From: Sandaracinaceae bacterium
GTDB taxonomy: Bacteria; Myxococcota_A; Polyangia; Polyangiales; Houyiibacteriaceae
Reading direction: 5' to 3'
DNA length: 64,000 bases
Assembly: GCA_020633055.1 (NCBI GenBank)
Contig: JACKEJ010000014.1
Span: 154,170-218,169, forward strand
Shown here: in pieces, positions 34,632 to 44,000 of the stretch
Layout: each line of letters opens with the position of its first letter
Numbering within the stretch: position 1 is the stretch's first letter
Translations under genes and position numbers: made by a program
The notes under the pieces: generated by a model
The model's input: the letters and a program-made list of their open reading frames with translations, nothing else
Databases searched by the model: none
What the model was told of the DNA's origin: nothing

Positions 34632-36004
34632 CAGAAGAGCCTCGCGTCGTCGTCGTCCTCGAGGTCTCGCAGTGAGATTCCGACGGGCACCGGCTCGGGG
34701 GCCGGCCCCTGCACGATGGTCTCGCCGTGCGAGTTGTGGCGCTTCACGAAGCAGTTGGCGAGGGTGTCGAGCGGGCGCACGTGCTGGACGTGCTTGCCCT
34801 GGTAGAGCACCTCGACGGGACGCTCTTTGGGCTTGCGGGAGGCGTCGAAGCGAAGCGTGACGCTCTGACCGATGAGGGCTGCGTCGACCTCGTAGGCCAC
34901 TCCATCGAGCGTCACCGTGCGGTCGCGCGCGACCTTGCGCTTCACGTCGATGCGGAAGCACTCGGCCGCGTTCGGTGGCGCCACGCGCACCCCCTGTGCG
35001 GTGGCGGACCAACGCGTGAGCGGCGTGTCCCCACCGAGGCCGCGATGCGGCGCGCGGTGGTACTCACCCTCGACCCAGCCCGCGAGACGTCGATTGAGCG
35101 TCTCGAGGGAGCGCAGGTCGTCGGGCTGGAGCATGGGCAGGAACTGGAGCCGGACGGTGCGGAACCAGCGCTCCATCTTGCCCTTGCCCTGGGGGGAGTA
35201 GGGGCGCGCGTGGATCAGGACGATACCCAGCTTCGCGCACGCCACCTGCAGTTGGTGCGAGCGGAAGGCGGAGCCGTTGTCGACGTAGAGGCGCTTGGGC
35301 AAGCCGCGCCTGAGGATGGCCTGCTCGAAGACCGGCAAGAACGCGGCGACACCCTCGGAGAGCTTGAACTCGGCGTGCGGGATCACGCGCGTGGCGTCGT
35401 CGATGAATGCGATGAGGTACGCCTTCTGCTTGCGGCCGTCGTGCGTCACGCGCGGGCCGTGCATGACGTCGCACATGAAGAGGTCGCCCGCTTCGCGGAA
35501 GGCGAAGCGTCGACGGTCCTTGGCCGTGGGCTCGTCAGTCGGCTTCTGCATCAGGCCGCGGCGCGCGAGGACGCGGTGCACGGTCGACGGTGGTAGCGGC
35601 AAGTCCGGAGAGACCTGCTCGGGATACTCCTCACGCACCGTCTTGATGAGCATCGGGATCGAGAGCTCCGGCCGGTCTTCCTTGGTCTCGCAGAGGAGGT
35701 CCACCACGGTCGCGGGGATGGAGCGCGAGCTGCCGATGTCGGCGCGCGGACGCGGCTTGAGCGCGTCGAAGCCACCACGTCGGTAGTCGCGCACCCAGCC
35801 ACGGATGGTCTCCGTGGCGATGCGCTGACGCCTGGAGCCGGGGATCTCGTATTCGCGCTGGGCCTTCTCGACCATCATCGCGTGCAGGCCCGGCGTGCCG
35901 GCCGGCTGCTGCACGATCTCGGCGATCACGCCGTAGCGGAACACGGCGACGCGCTGTCGCAGCTCCTCGTGAACGGTGCTCTGAAAGGTACTTGGGGTCG
36001 TCAT
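34631..36004 (-). CDS. TniA/Mu-type DDE transposase
   Basis: 457 residues. Helix-turn-helix segments lie at the N-terminus (ETIRGWVRDYRRGGFDALKPRPR). The rve core carries D179 (LFMCDVMHGP), D242 (YVDNGSAF) and E278 (GKGKMERWFRT), and a C-terminal Mu-type beta-barrel domain follows (RTVTLDGVAYEVDAALIGQSVTLRFD). The pairing with an overlapping AAA ATPase gene is typical of small TniA/TniB-like or IS481-related elements. ATG at 36004 is the only good start. The inverted repeats of the element were not found by eye. Confidence 0.87.
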   Translation of the reverse strand: MTTPSTFQSTVHEELRQRVAVFRYGVIAEIVQQPAGTPGLHAMMVEKAQREYEIPGSRRQRIATETIRGWVRDYRRGGFDALKPRPRADIGSSRSIPATVVDLLCETKEDRPELSIPMLIKTVREEYPEQVSPDLPLPPSTVHRVLARRGLMQKPTDEPTAKDRRRFAFREAGDLFMCDVMHGPRVTHDGRKQKAYLIAFIDDATRVIPHAEFKLSEGVAAFLPVFEQAILRRGLPKRLYVDNGSAFRSHQLQVACAKLGIVLIHARPYSPQGKGKMERWFRTVRLQFLPMLQPDDLRSLETLNRRLAGWVEGEYHRAPHRGLGGDTPLTRWSATAQGVRVAPPNAAECFRIDVKRKVARDRTVTLDGVAYEVDAALIGQSVTLRFDASRKPKERPVEVLYQGKHVQHVRPLDTLANCFVKRHNSHGETIVQGPAPEPVPVGISLRDLEDDDDARLF

Positions 36005-36117
36005 GAGTCAGTCCTGTCGTGTGCCGCACCGGTCCATCCGGGGGCGCGCACGAAGGTGCCGAGTTACTCGTCGGGCCGATGCCCACGGGTCGTGTGGGAG
36101 TCAGAACGCCGCGTCTC

Positions 36118-36372
36118 TCACCTCCTCCCCTGTGAGGCGAAACCGACTGGGGCGGGCAGCGCCTGCACGTGATCGATGGCCATCTCGCGCAACGTCCTCA
36201 GCGCGGACGTGGTCCCCAGTCGCGCCCGCATCGCCGCGACGGTCGGCGCCGTGCCATGCAGCACCGGCAGGAGCGTGCTCAGCGTCGTGAGCACCCGACG
36301 CACCCACGCCACGCGACGCACGAGTAACCGCTGCATAAACCCGCTCTCGTCGAGCGTGGAGGACCGCCTCAC
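36118..36372 (-). CDS. Small hypothetical ORF between two transposons
   Basis: An 84-residue frame from GTG 36372 (or 72 residues from ATG 36336, MQRLLVRRVAWVRRVL) lies between the TniA-like gene and the IS66 tnpC, on the same strand. It is helical and basic, with no recognised domain. It could be a passenger gene of either element or chance. Confidence 0.3.
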   Translation of the reverse strand: MRRSSTLDESGFMQRLLVRRVAWVRRVLTTLSTLLPVLHGTAPTVAAMRARLGTTSALRTLREMAIDHVQALPAPVGFASQGRR

Positions 36373-36408
36373 ACTGGGCTCATGCTTCCGGCGACCAGCT
36401 CGACGCGC

Positions 36409-38235
36409 TCAGGCGCGGTCCTCCGCGGGCGACTCTTCGCCCGGGCGGCGCAGCGGAATCGGGTCGGGCACGGTGATCCATCCGACCTCGGCCGCGAGCT
36501 CGGCGGGATCCAGTCGGGCGCGCGTCTGGTTCCAGAAGAGCGGCGCGAGCTCGAGGTAGCGGTCCTCGGGCCAGCAGGGGAGGACGCGGATCAGGTCACG
36601 GATGTACTCGCGGGGGTTCAGGTGGTGGAGCTTGGCGGAGGCGATGAGCGTGAGGTGCGCCCCGGCGTTCTCGGCGTGCTTGGTGCTCCCGGCGAACAGG
36701 GCTGCGTCGCGGATGCGGACCACCTTCCGCAGCTCGCGTTCGCTCCAGTTGTTGTCGATGCGCAGCCGTCCGTCAGCGAGCACTGCACGGAGAGGACCCT
36801 CCTGACGGACGACGTACCCCAGCGCAGCGCGGGCGGGGCCGCGGCGCTTCTTCTCGCGCTCGTAGTGCTGCTTCGCGAAGTCGACGAACTCGTCGATCAA
36901 GGGCGCGAGGTGCTGCAGGCGCCGCGCCTTGACTGTGGACGGGGGAGGCTTGCCGGCACGGCAACGCCGCTCGACCTCGAAGATCTTGTGCAGGTACACA
37001 AGCCCCTCGCGCCCTATCGCCAGCTTTGCGAACGCGGCTTCGAAGAACTTTCTCCGCGCATGCGACCAACACCCCACCTCGGTGGGCAACTCGTCGTCGG
37101 GCGCGTCGGGATCCGCCGGGCGAAAGAGCGCGTTGTACACGCTACACGCGTCGGCCTGGATGTGACCGCCGTAGCCTTTGAACAGCGTGACGACGTCTTC
37201 GCTGCGCTGGCGCTCCGTGAAGTTGAACAGGATGTGGTCGCGGTCCGCGATGCGCACGAAGTAGTGGCCCTTGCGACAGGGCCGCCGTGGGCCGTCGTCG
37301 AGCTTGCCCGGCTGCACCGCGAAGCCCGTGGCGTCCGTGGCGATGCAGAAGGCGCTCTCCATCGCGTCCCGCTCCATGGCGGCGACGATGGTCTCGTTGA
37401 AGCGCGAGCCGAGCTGGTCGAGCCAGCGGCACATCGTGCCCCGGTCGATCGAGACGCTCTCGAAGAGCAGCTCTTGCTCCTGCCGGTAGAGCGGGAGGCC
37501 TTTGCTGAACTTGTCGGTGATGACCTCCGCCAGCATCGACGGCGCCGCGAGGCAGCGCGGCAGCAGCTCGGGCGGCATGTCCGCCGTGAACATCTCGGTG
37601 CGCCCGTTCTCGTCAGGGGACGTGGCGTAGGTCGTACGGAGGATCTCAACGTGGATGTACTCGGCAGGCTTGCGCCCAAGCTTGTGGCTGACCTCTGGCT
37701 CCGGCAGGCGACGGGCCAGCCCGGCCTCAACGAGCTTCTCCATGTGAGGATCCGTCAGCGACACAGTCTCCTTGCGCAGCCCCATCTCCTCTACCCGGCG
37801 ACGCCCGGTCGACTTCGACCGGCGCTTCTTCTTCGCCTCCGGGTCGTTGCTGTCACCGCTCTCGTCGCTCGGGTCACCGTCGCTCTCGGACGGGTTGCCC
37901 ATGACGCCCGCGAGCGCGTCCAGCTTCTGCGTCAGCGTCTCGAACTCGAGCTGCAGCTGCGTGGTGTCTGCACGCTCCGCGGACGCGATGAAGATCTTGC
38001 GCTTGAGTAGCTTCAGCTCCAGCTGCAGCTGCATGTACGCCTCGCGCAGCGCCTCATACTGCGCGGCCTGCTTGGCGATCTGCACCGCCGCGGCATCGAG
38101 CTTGGCCTCGCGCGCAGCAAGTGCCGCGTCGCGTGCGGCGAGTTCGGCGTTGCGCTCCGCGAGCGCGGCCACGAGCTTGTCCACGAGCTCGCCGCGCTCT
38201 CCGGTCAACGACTCGAGGTCTGCCTTCGTCGCCAT
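36409..38235 (-). CDS. tnpC: IS66 transposase TnpC
   Basis: 608 residues. An N-terminal coiled coil (ELAARDAALAAREAKLDAA, LQLELKLLKRKIF) precedes an acidic/basic linker. The transposase core has PSMLAEVITDKFSKGLPLYRQE, ATDATGFAVQPG (first catalytic Asp), GYGGHIQADACSVYNALF (second Asp), VGCWSHARRKFFEA and LRIDNNWSERELR (Glu), with the C-terminal HHLNPREYIRDLIRVLP. Full length for the family and without frameshift. The internal ATG choice is unambiguous (MATKADLESL). It lies 82 bp after tnpB. Confidence 0.92.
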   Translation of the reverse strand: MATKADLESLTGERGELVDKLVAALAERNAELAARDAALAAREAKLDAAAVQIAKQAAQYEALREAYMQLQLELKLLKRKIFIASAERADTTQLQLEFETLTQKLDALAGVMGNPSESDGDPSDESGDSNDPEAKKKRRSKSTGRRRVEEMGLRKETVSLTDPHMEKLVEAGLARRLPEPEVSHKLGRKPAEYIHVEILRTTYATSPDENGRTEMFTADMPPELLPRCLAAPSMLAEVITDKFSKGLPLYRQEQELLFESVSIDRGTMCRWLDQLGSRFNETIVAAMERDAMESAFCIATDATGFAVQPGKLDDGPRRPCRKGHYFVRIADRDHILFNFTERQRSEDVVTLFKGYGGHIQADACSVYNALFRPADPDAPDDELPTEVGCWSHARRKFFEAAFAKLAIGREGLVYLHKIFEVERRCRAGKPPPSTVKARRLQHLAPLIDEFVDFAKQHYEREKKRRGPARAALGYVVRQEGPLRAVLADGRLRIDNNWSERELRKVVRIRDAALFAGSTKHAENAGAHLTLIASAKLHHLNPREYIRDLIRVLPCWPEDRYLELAPLFWNQTRARLDPAELAAEVGWITVPDPIPLRRPGEESPAEDRA

Positions 38236-38317
38236 CGCTGGGTCGACTCATAGGATCTAGGATCCCGCTTGTCCATAGCCAGATCCGAGATTCTTCACGC
38301 ACGCGCACGCTATCGGA

Positions 38318-38674
38318 TCAATGCACCGACGGAGTGGTGTTGCGCTTCGCACGCGCGCGCGGAGGAGGCAGCTCTATGCCGTCTAGCAGCACGTCCAGCT
38401 GGTCCTCGCTCAGCTCCACCACGCGTCCTTCGTCGATGGGCTCGGGGAGCTGGAAGCGTCCACGGTCGAGGCGCTTGTAGAAGATGCAAAGGCCCGTGCC
38501 GTCCGCGAAAATCGCCTTGAGGGCGGTGCGCCGACGGTTGAAGAAGATGAAGAGTCCACCGGTGCGCGGCGAGCGGCCGACGCGTTCCTGCACCTCGCCT
38601 GCAAGGGTGTCGAAGCTCTTGTGCAGGCTCACCGGGTCGAGCGCGACGAACACCTCGATATCGGCCGGGATCAT
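38318..38674 (-). CDS. tnpB: IS66 accessory protein TnpB
   Basis: 118 residues with the IS66 Orf2 pattern: FVALDPVSLHKSFDTLAGEVQ, GGLFIFFNRRRTALKAIFADGTGLCIFYKRLDRGRF, and the tail L(S/D)EDQLDVLLDGIEL. ATG at 38674 overlaps the tnpA stop (ATGA). Its role in IS66 transposition is needed but poorly understood. Confidence 0.9.
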   Translation of the reverse strand: MIPADIEVFVALDPVSLHKSFDTLAGEVQERVGRSPRTGGLFIFFNRRRTALKAIFADGTGLCIFYKRLDRGRFQLPEPIDEGRVVELSEDQLDVLLDGIELPPPRARAKRNTTPSVH

Positions 38675-39024
38675 CGCACCACCTCCGGGCGCTCGAGCAC
38701 CGCGAGCACGCGCGACAGCGTCTCCTCGTCAAACCCGCGCTCCACCTCCACGCGCACCGCCCCAACCGACAGCCGCACCCCGGTGCCGCGCGTCACGGAC
38801 GTGGCCGTCACCGTCGGCCGCGTCGGACGCACCAGAGCCATCCGAATCTCCGCGCCTGACTTCGCGATCTTTCGCGCCGCCTTCTTCTCGTCCTGCATCC
38901 GCGCCGACCACGACCAGAGCCTGTTCACGTTCAGGCCGTGCGCCGCGCAGTACGCACGCGCCGTGTCTCCGCTCGCTCGCCACGCACGCACGTGATCGGG
39001 CCATTCACCCTGGAGTCTCTTCAT
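38671..39024 (-). CDS. tnpA: IS66 accessory protein TnpA
   Basis: ATG at 39024 (MKRLQGEWPDHVRAWRASG) is preferred over 39051, because IS66 TnpA normally begins just before the helix-turn-helix (TARAYCAAHGLNVNRLWSWSARM). The C-terminus GVRLSVGAVRVEVERGFDEETLSRVLAVLE is typical. 117 residues; coupled to tnpB. Confidence 0.85.
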   Translation of the reverse strand: MKRLQGEWPDHVRAWRASGDTARAYCAAHGLNVNRLWSWSARMQDEKKAARKIAKSGAEIRMALVRPTRPTVTATSVTRGTGVRLSVGAVRVEVERGFDEETLSRVLAVLERPEVVR

Positions 39025-39448
39025 CCCCCGAGCGTGGGGCTCGCTCCGCATCTCGTGAAGAGCGGGTCCATGCAGCGGTTACACGCACGAGCCAGCGGAG
39101 CGCCGCGGGCAGCGTGACCGCGTCTTCGGCGTCGCCAGGGCGGAGCTCCTCGACGGCCTCCTCCCAAGTGCGAGCCCCCTCGGCCACCGCAGCAGCCTCC
39201 TCGATGTCGTCGAGGGTCCCGGTCACGCGGCAGGCCAGGAAGCTTGGCAGAAGGCTGATCGTGCCTCCGCGCGTCGCGCAGAGAAAGCGCGGGACCCGCA
39301 TACCCGGAGGGCTCACCCGCCCATAGCTCCCGTGCCCGACCACGTTGCAGCCCGCCCCTGGGTGCAGGGGGCACTCCACCAAAACTGCGTGCTCCCAAGC
39401 GCGACCTGCTACGTATCCGGCGTCGGGTACTTCCCAAGGCTGTTGCAT
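39005..39448 (-). CDS. Zinc-binding (DUF6431-like) protein next to IS66 tnpA
   Basis: The 147-residue frame overlaps the tnpA start by about 20 bp, suggesting coupled translation within the IS66 unit. It has CPLHPGAGC, then HGSYGRVSPPGMRVPRFLCATRGGTISLLPSFLACR, a pattern like DUF6431/transposase-type zinc ribbons (here with one of the usual Cys pairs altered to CATRGG). The remainder is helical (DDIEEAAAVAEGARTWEEAVEEL). It could be a passenger gene of this IS66 lineage. A related role in DNA binding is a guess. Confidence 0.55.
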   Translation of the reverse strand: MQQPWEVPDAGYVAGRAWEHAVLVECPLHPGAGCNVVGHGSYGRVSPPGMRVPRFLCATRGGTISLLPSFLACRVTGTLDDIEEAAAVAEGARTWEEAVEELRPGDAEDAVTLPAALRWLVRVTAAWTRSSRDAERAPRSGDEETPG

Positions 39449-39966
39449 CCGACACGAGCCCGCGCGAGGACCAGTCGCGCGGGCTCATCCCTTTCGTGGC
39501 CCCCAGTCTCCCGCCCACCCACCGGAGACCGCGACTTTCTGACCGGCCCCCTCCCGGTCACGGCCAACATCTCACGCACTTCCACGGGGACGCACTGCGG
39601 GATGAACCTGACGGTGGATCACGAAACTACGTGGGCGCCCACACTCGGGCACAAATATCCTTCGATCGATAGCGCAGAACGACGCCGACTACTCTGCAAC
39701 GTGTGCAGCGCGATGCGCGCGCCTGTCGACACTCGTGGGTGAGGAGGTCGACGCCACGCTCGCCGACGAGGGTATCGCGCTGCACGAGAGCGCCGTTGCC
39801 GAAGAGACCCGATGGCGTGCCTCCACGCTTGCTGCATTGGCGCAGGGACCACTGCCTTCACCCACAGTCGATCTGGATGACCCCGCGACGCTGCCAGGAT
39901 GGTGAGATGCACTGAAGCAGTGCAAGACACCAGTGCGGCGGCGGAGCCTCAAGGAGTAACAGCGCG
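39449..39966. other. Gap between IS66 and orphan gene, with ORF remnants
   Basis: Two short coding-like pieces are visible on the plus strand: a frame ending at about 39742 (MNLTVDHETTWAPTLG from 39602) and a 56-codon frame 39735-39905 (GTG start; EEVDATLADEGIALHESAV, ends TLPGW). They do not join in one frame and I recognise neither. A palindrome TGACCGG-CCCCCTC-CCGGTCA lies at 39539-39559. AAGGAG at 39949 serves the next gene. Confidence 0.4.
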
Positions 39967-40530
39967 ATGGATAGCATCCACGAGTTTCAACAGGCCCTTG
40001 CCGGCCTATCGGACAGAGCCCTAGCGGCGTTGATGTGCGCATCCGCGGAACGGCTGTTGCCTGTCTATGACGCCGCCGGAAGCGGAGACCCCGACGTACT
40101 CCGAGAGGCCGTTACAAAGGCCTGGCTGTGGGTTGACGGTGGCGCTCTCCCAGACGTGGAGGATTGCTACGGGACGCTCGATGAATACGCCGAGGCGCAC
40201 TACTCAGATGGTGACGAGATTCTCGGAGGCATCTGCGCGAGCGTGTTGGCCGCCCTCGACGCCGTTCGTCGTCACGCCAGTGCTGAGGCTTGCCGCGATG
40301 CCGTTGCGCGAGGGTTGTTGGGAGCAGCCGAAGTTGCCAGACATGTGGATGCGGCCCTCGAGGACGCAGGCGATGAGCCCGTCGCGGAGGTTGAAGACGA
40401 CTCGTGGCGCGCTGCCGCACTCGCACTGGTGCACGCGACCTCCGCCGAGCCGTGGGGACAGCGCCTAGCGGCCCTCCGCGGCGCGCCGCCGTGGGTGCAG
40501 ACCTACTTGGGCGGGTGCATGGAGGCATGA
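39967..40530 (+). CDS. Orphan immunity-like protein (DUF416-like)
   Basis: ATG at 39967 has AAGGAG 12 bp upstream. The 187-residue helical protein begins MDSIHEFQQALAGLSDRALAALMCASAERLLPVYDAAG and contains WLWVDGGALPDVEDCYGTLDEYAEAH and AVRRHASAEACRDAVARGLLGAAE. The start and overall helical layout recall DUF416/YjaG-type proteins, which also occur in polymorphic-toxin immunity loci; the assignment is tentative. It lies just upstream of a decayed RHS fragment, with no intact toxin next to it, so it may protect against a tip that has been lost. Confidence 0.5.
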   Translation: MDSIHEFQQALAGLSDRALAALMCASAERLLPVYDAAGSGDPDVLREAVTKAWLWVDGGALPDVEDCYGTLDEYAEAHYSDGDEILGGICASVLAALDAVRRHASAEACRDAVARGLLGAAEVARHVDAALEDAGDEPVAEVEDDSWRAAALALVHATSAEPWGQRLAALRGAPPWVQTYLGGCMEA

Positions 40531-40664
40531 ACACCACCAACGTGATGCTCGTCGACACGGGGCGGTGGAGCCTGACGACGTGAACAATGCTGGGCGCCGA
40601 GCAGTTCCCGTGGTTCCCGTGAGCGGAACCGCTAGTCACCATCACCACACTCTCGGTCACTCAA

Positions 40665-40943
40665 GTGCGAACTCGGTCCGCACACGCGTCTCGCCCGCAA
40701 CGACTACCCCGGTGACAACCGGCGCGATGGCAACCGCGCCCACCTTCGCGAGCGCGAAATCGACGAACGAAGGCGCCAAGACACACAGGCGCGCAACGAC
40801 GCCCTCGTGCTCGCCGACGAGCTGACGGCGCAACCTTCGCGACCTCCGGGCGCGGGAGGAGTCGCCGCGTGGGACCACGCGCTACGACGCCGCGCACCGG
40901 CTGAGCGCTGTGACGCACGCGGACGGCCGGCAAGACGGTTTGT
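40665..40943 (+). pseudogene. Decayed RHS core and tip fragment
   Basis: From about 40842 to 40940 the DNA matches the RHS core segment at 42678-42785 (ALREDSLRGTTRYAYDAAHRL region), but with several indels. Just upstream, 40667-40824 reads ELGPHTRLARNDYPGDNRRD... ending LADEL-stop, which looks like an Arg/Asp-rich toxin tip end joined by rearrangement. Nothing here can encode a working effector. Confidence 0.5.
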
Positions 40944-41071
40944 GCGCTGCGAGCAGGCGCGCATTGAGAACTGAATAGGGCGAGCGAACTGGGCTAAAGC
41001 GCGGGACGCTGGCGGCGCGTACACGCAGGCAGCTGCGACCAGGAGTCTGACCCTGCTCGAGGGAGCGGCTG
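40944..41071. repeat. 128-bp cassette leader repeat (copy 1)
   Basis: Nearly identical to 54205-54332, at the constant offset of 13,261 bp that then continues through the following RHS core. It includes TTGAGAACTGAATAGGG (40964) and CCAGGAGTCTGACCC (about 41038-41052). Only this copy has GAGGGAG about 8 bp before the GTG at 41072, which could act as a ribosome binding site. Confidence 0.75.
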
Positions 41072-44000
41072 GTGGGCGTCGTGGACTACGCGGAGCGCAC
41101 GCTGCGCGTGGCGTGGGACCGCGAGGGGCTGCTGCGCTCTGTGGTGTGGCTGACGCCCGAGGGACAGCGGCAGCTGCTGGTGTACGAGTACGACCGCTAC
41201 GGGTTCTTGCTGGGCGGCAAGGACGCTTACGGCAAGGCGTTTGCGTTCAGCTACGACGACGCCGGCTACATGACCCGCAAGGTCAACCGGCGCGGGCACG
41301 CCTTCGAGTACGCGTACGACGGCGCCGGGCGTTGCACGCGGGCGCGCGGCGAGCACGGCGAGGTGGCGCTGCTGCTGACGTACCTGCCCACGAAGCAGTG
41401 CACGCTGGTGACGCACGAAGAGAACGGCGCGCAGTGGTGGTACCGGTACGAGCCCACGGGGACGCTGCTGGAGATTGAAGACCCGTACGGCGGCATCCGG
41501 TCGTTCCAGCTCGACGAGCGCGGGCAGCCGGTCGCGGAAGTGGACGCGACCGGACAGGTGTACCCGTACGTGCGCGACGCGGCGGGTGCGGTGCTCGGCA
41601 AGCGCGACCCCACGGGGCACGTGCGCCCGCTGGACGCGGCTCCGCACGAAGTGGCTGCGGCGCTCGAGTACGAAGGCCCCGAGGTGGCGCTCGAGTGGGA
41701 GCACGGCCGGCTGGTGCCGTTGGGCTTCGACGTGCCGTGGTCGGGCTCGTTGCCGCCGCAGGTGCCGGCCGCGGCGCGGGCCGCGCTGGCGGGTGCGGAG
41801 GTGGCGGGGGTCGAGCGGGAAGATCGCGACGCGTTCGACACGCTGGTGCGCGTGGAGAAGTCGATGGGGGGCGAGGTGCTGCGGCGCACGTACCGCTACG
41901 ACGGCACCGGGAACCTCGAGCGCTACACGGACTTCGACGGGGGCACGTGGGAGTACGTGTTCCGGGAGTGGACGGCGTGTGTCGAGGCGCACGACCCGCT
42001 GGGCGGGGTGACGCGCTTCGAGCGCAGCGGCTGGAACGACCTCTTGGCGGTGGTGGACCCCGGCGGCACCGAGAGCCGCTACGAGTACGACCTGAAGCGG
42101 CGGCTGGTGACGGTGTCGCGGCACGACAAGGTGCGCGAGCGCTACACGTACGACGCGGTGGACCGGCTGAGCGCGAAGCTGCGTGAGGACGGCACGCCGC
42201 TGGTGCAGTACACGCACGGCCCGGGCGCGTTGCTGCAGAAGCGCGCGACGTGCGACGGGCAGCAAGAGACGTTCGAGCACGACGCGCGGGGGTACAAGAC
42301 GCTCGCCGCGAACGCCGCGGGCGAGTGCCGCTTCGAGCACACGGCGGCGGGTCGTCGCAAGGCGGACCTGCGCGACGACGAGGGCGTGCGTGTGCGCTTC
42401 GCGGGCGAGCGCGTGCTGGGCATCCAGACGCTGGGCGTGGGGGTGCAGTACCACTACCCGAGCGGCGACACCGTGCTGGTGGTGGACCCGACGGACCGGG
42501 TGCACCGCGTGCAGCGGCTGGGCGCGGGCATCGTGCAGCGGGACCTGGCGAGCGGCGTGACGGAGGTCTCGCAGCACGACGGGCGCGGGCACTGCCTGAG
42601 CAAGACGCGCTTCCGCGGTGGGGCGGACCGCGTGGAGCGCCCGTGGACGCGCCGCTTCTGGCGCTCGGGTGAAGGGGACCTCCGAGCGCGGGAGGATTCG
42701 CTGCGCGGGACCACGCGCTACGCGTACGACGCCGCGCACCGGCTCGCGACGGTCACGCACGCGGACGGACGGCAAGAGGCGTACACGCACGACGCGGCCG
42801 GCAACCTGCGCGCAAAGCCGGGCCTGCGCGACGCGCACGTGGGCGGGCGCGACGACGGGCTGGTGCAGCTGGACCGCGGCAACCGGCTGTACCGCGCGAA
42901 CGGCGACCGGTTCGAGTACGACGAGCGGGACCACGTCCAGTCTCGGTCGGGAACGTGGGGCAAGCTGGTCTACGAGCACGACGCGCTCGACCGCTTGCGG
43001 CGCATCTCGTTCGCGGCGGCCGAAGCGGGCGAGGCCTACCCGCCGGGACACCCTGCGTACGGGCTGGAGATACACCGCTACGGCGCGCCTGAGACGGTGT
43101 GGGAAGCGGACTACGACGCGCTCGGCCGGCGCACCGAGGTGCGCGCCTATGGACGCGACGCGGACGGCGCGCGGGTGTGCGAGCGCAGCCGGTTCTGGTG
43201 GTACGGGGACAGGCTCGCAGCGGAGGAGGGTCCGGCGGGGTCACTGCGTGTGTATGTGTACATCGACGAGCGCGCGCTGGTGCCGTTCATGGCGGTGGAC
43301 TACGCGTCGCGCGAAGAAGCCACCGAGCGCCCAGAGGATGGCGAGCGCTACTACTACTTCACCGACCACCGGGGCTGCCCCGAGCGCGTGGAGGACGACG
43401 ATGGCGAGGTCGTGTGGGAAGCCACCGTGCATCCGTACGGCGAGTGCGAAGTGCACGTCGGCGCGGACTTCCACCAGCCGCTGCGCTTCCCCGGGCACTA
43501 CCACGACGCGACCACGGGCCTGCACTGCAACCGGTTCCGATACTACTCGCCGGAGCTCGGTCGGTACCTCGAGAGCGACCCGGTCGGCATCCAGGGCGGG
43601 CTCAACCTGTACGGCTACTGCGCCGATGGGAACCCGCTGCGTGACGTGGATCTGCGCGGGCTCAACAAGCCCTGTCCTGGGAACTGCCCGCAGCAGACCC
43701 CGCCTGAGGAAGGCGCCGCGGCCGAGGGCACGGACCCACCACAGGCGGGCGGCGATGCGAGTGCGCCTCGTCGGACGGATGATGAAGCGCTCGGGTCGGA
43801 CGACCACCTCACGCCAGAGCAGCGACGGCACTTCCGCCGTCGCATTATCGCTGCGCAAACCGCTGGCGACGCAGCCGGCGCCCGACAGGCGCGCTATGAC
43901 CGCAACTGCACATCGCGTGACAATCGAGGAATGCCGCACCGTGACCCAGCCGCATGGCAAGCTGACGCCACCCGCGCACAAGCCAACCGTGACGGCTCTC

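Larger units (their letters stand above)
36409..39448 (-). mobile_element. Intact IS66-family gene set
   Basis: Gene order on the minus strand is a zinc-binding ORF, tnpA, tnpB, tnpC, all uninterrupted. tnpA/tnpB overlap by ATGA and the zinc-binding ORF overlaps the tnpA start. Terminal repeats and a target duplication could not be fixed by eye, so only the gene span is given. It differs in sequence from the degenerate IS66 at 26.2-28.9 kb, so it is a separate lineage. Confidence 0.75.
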
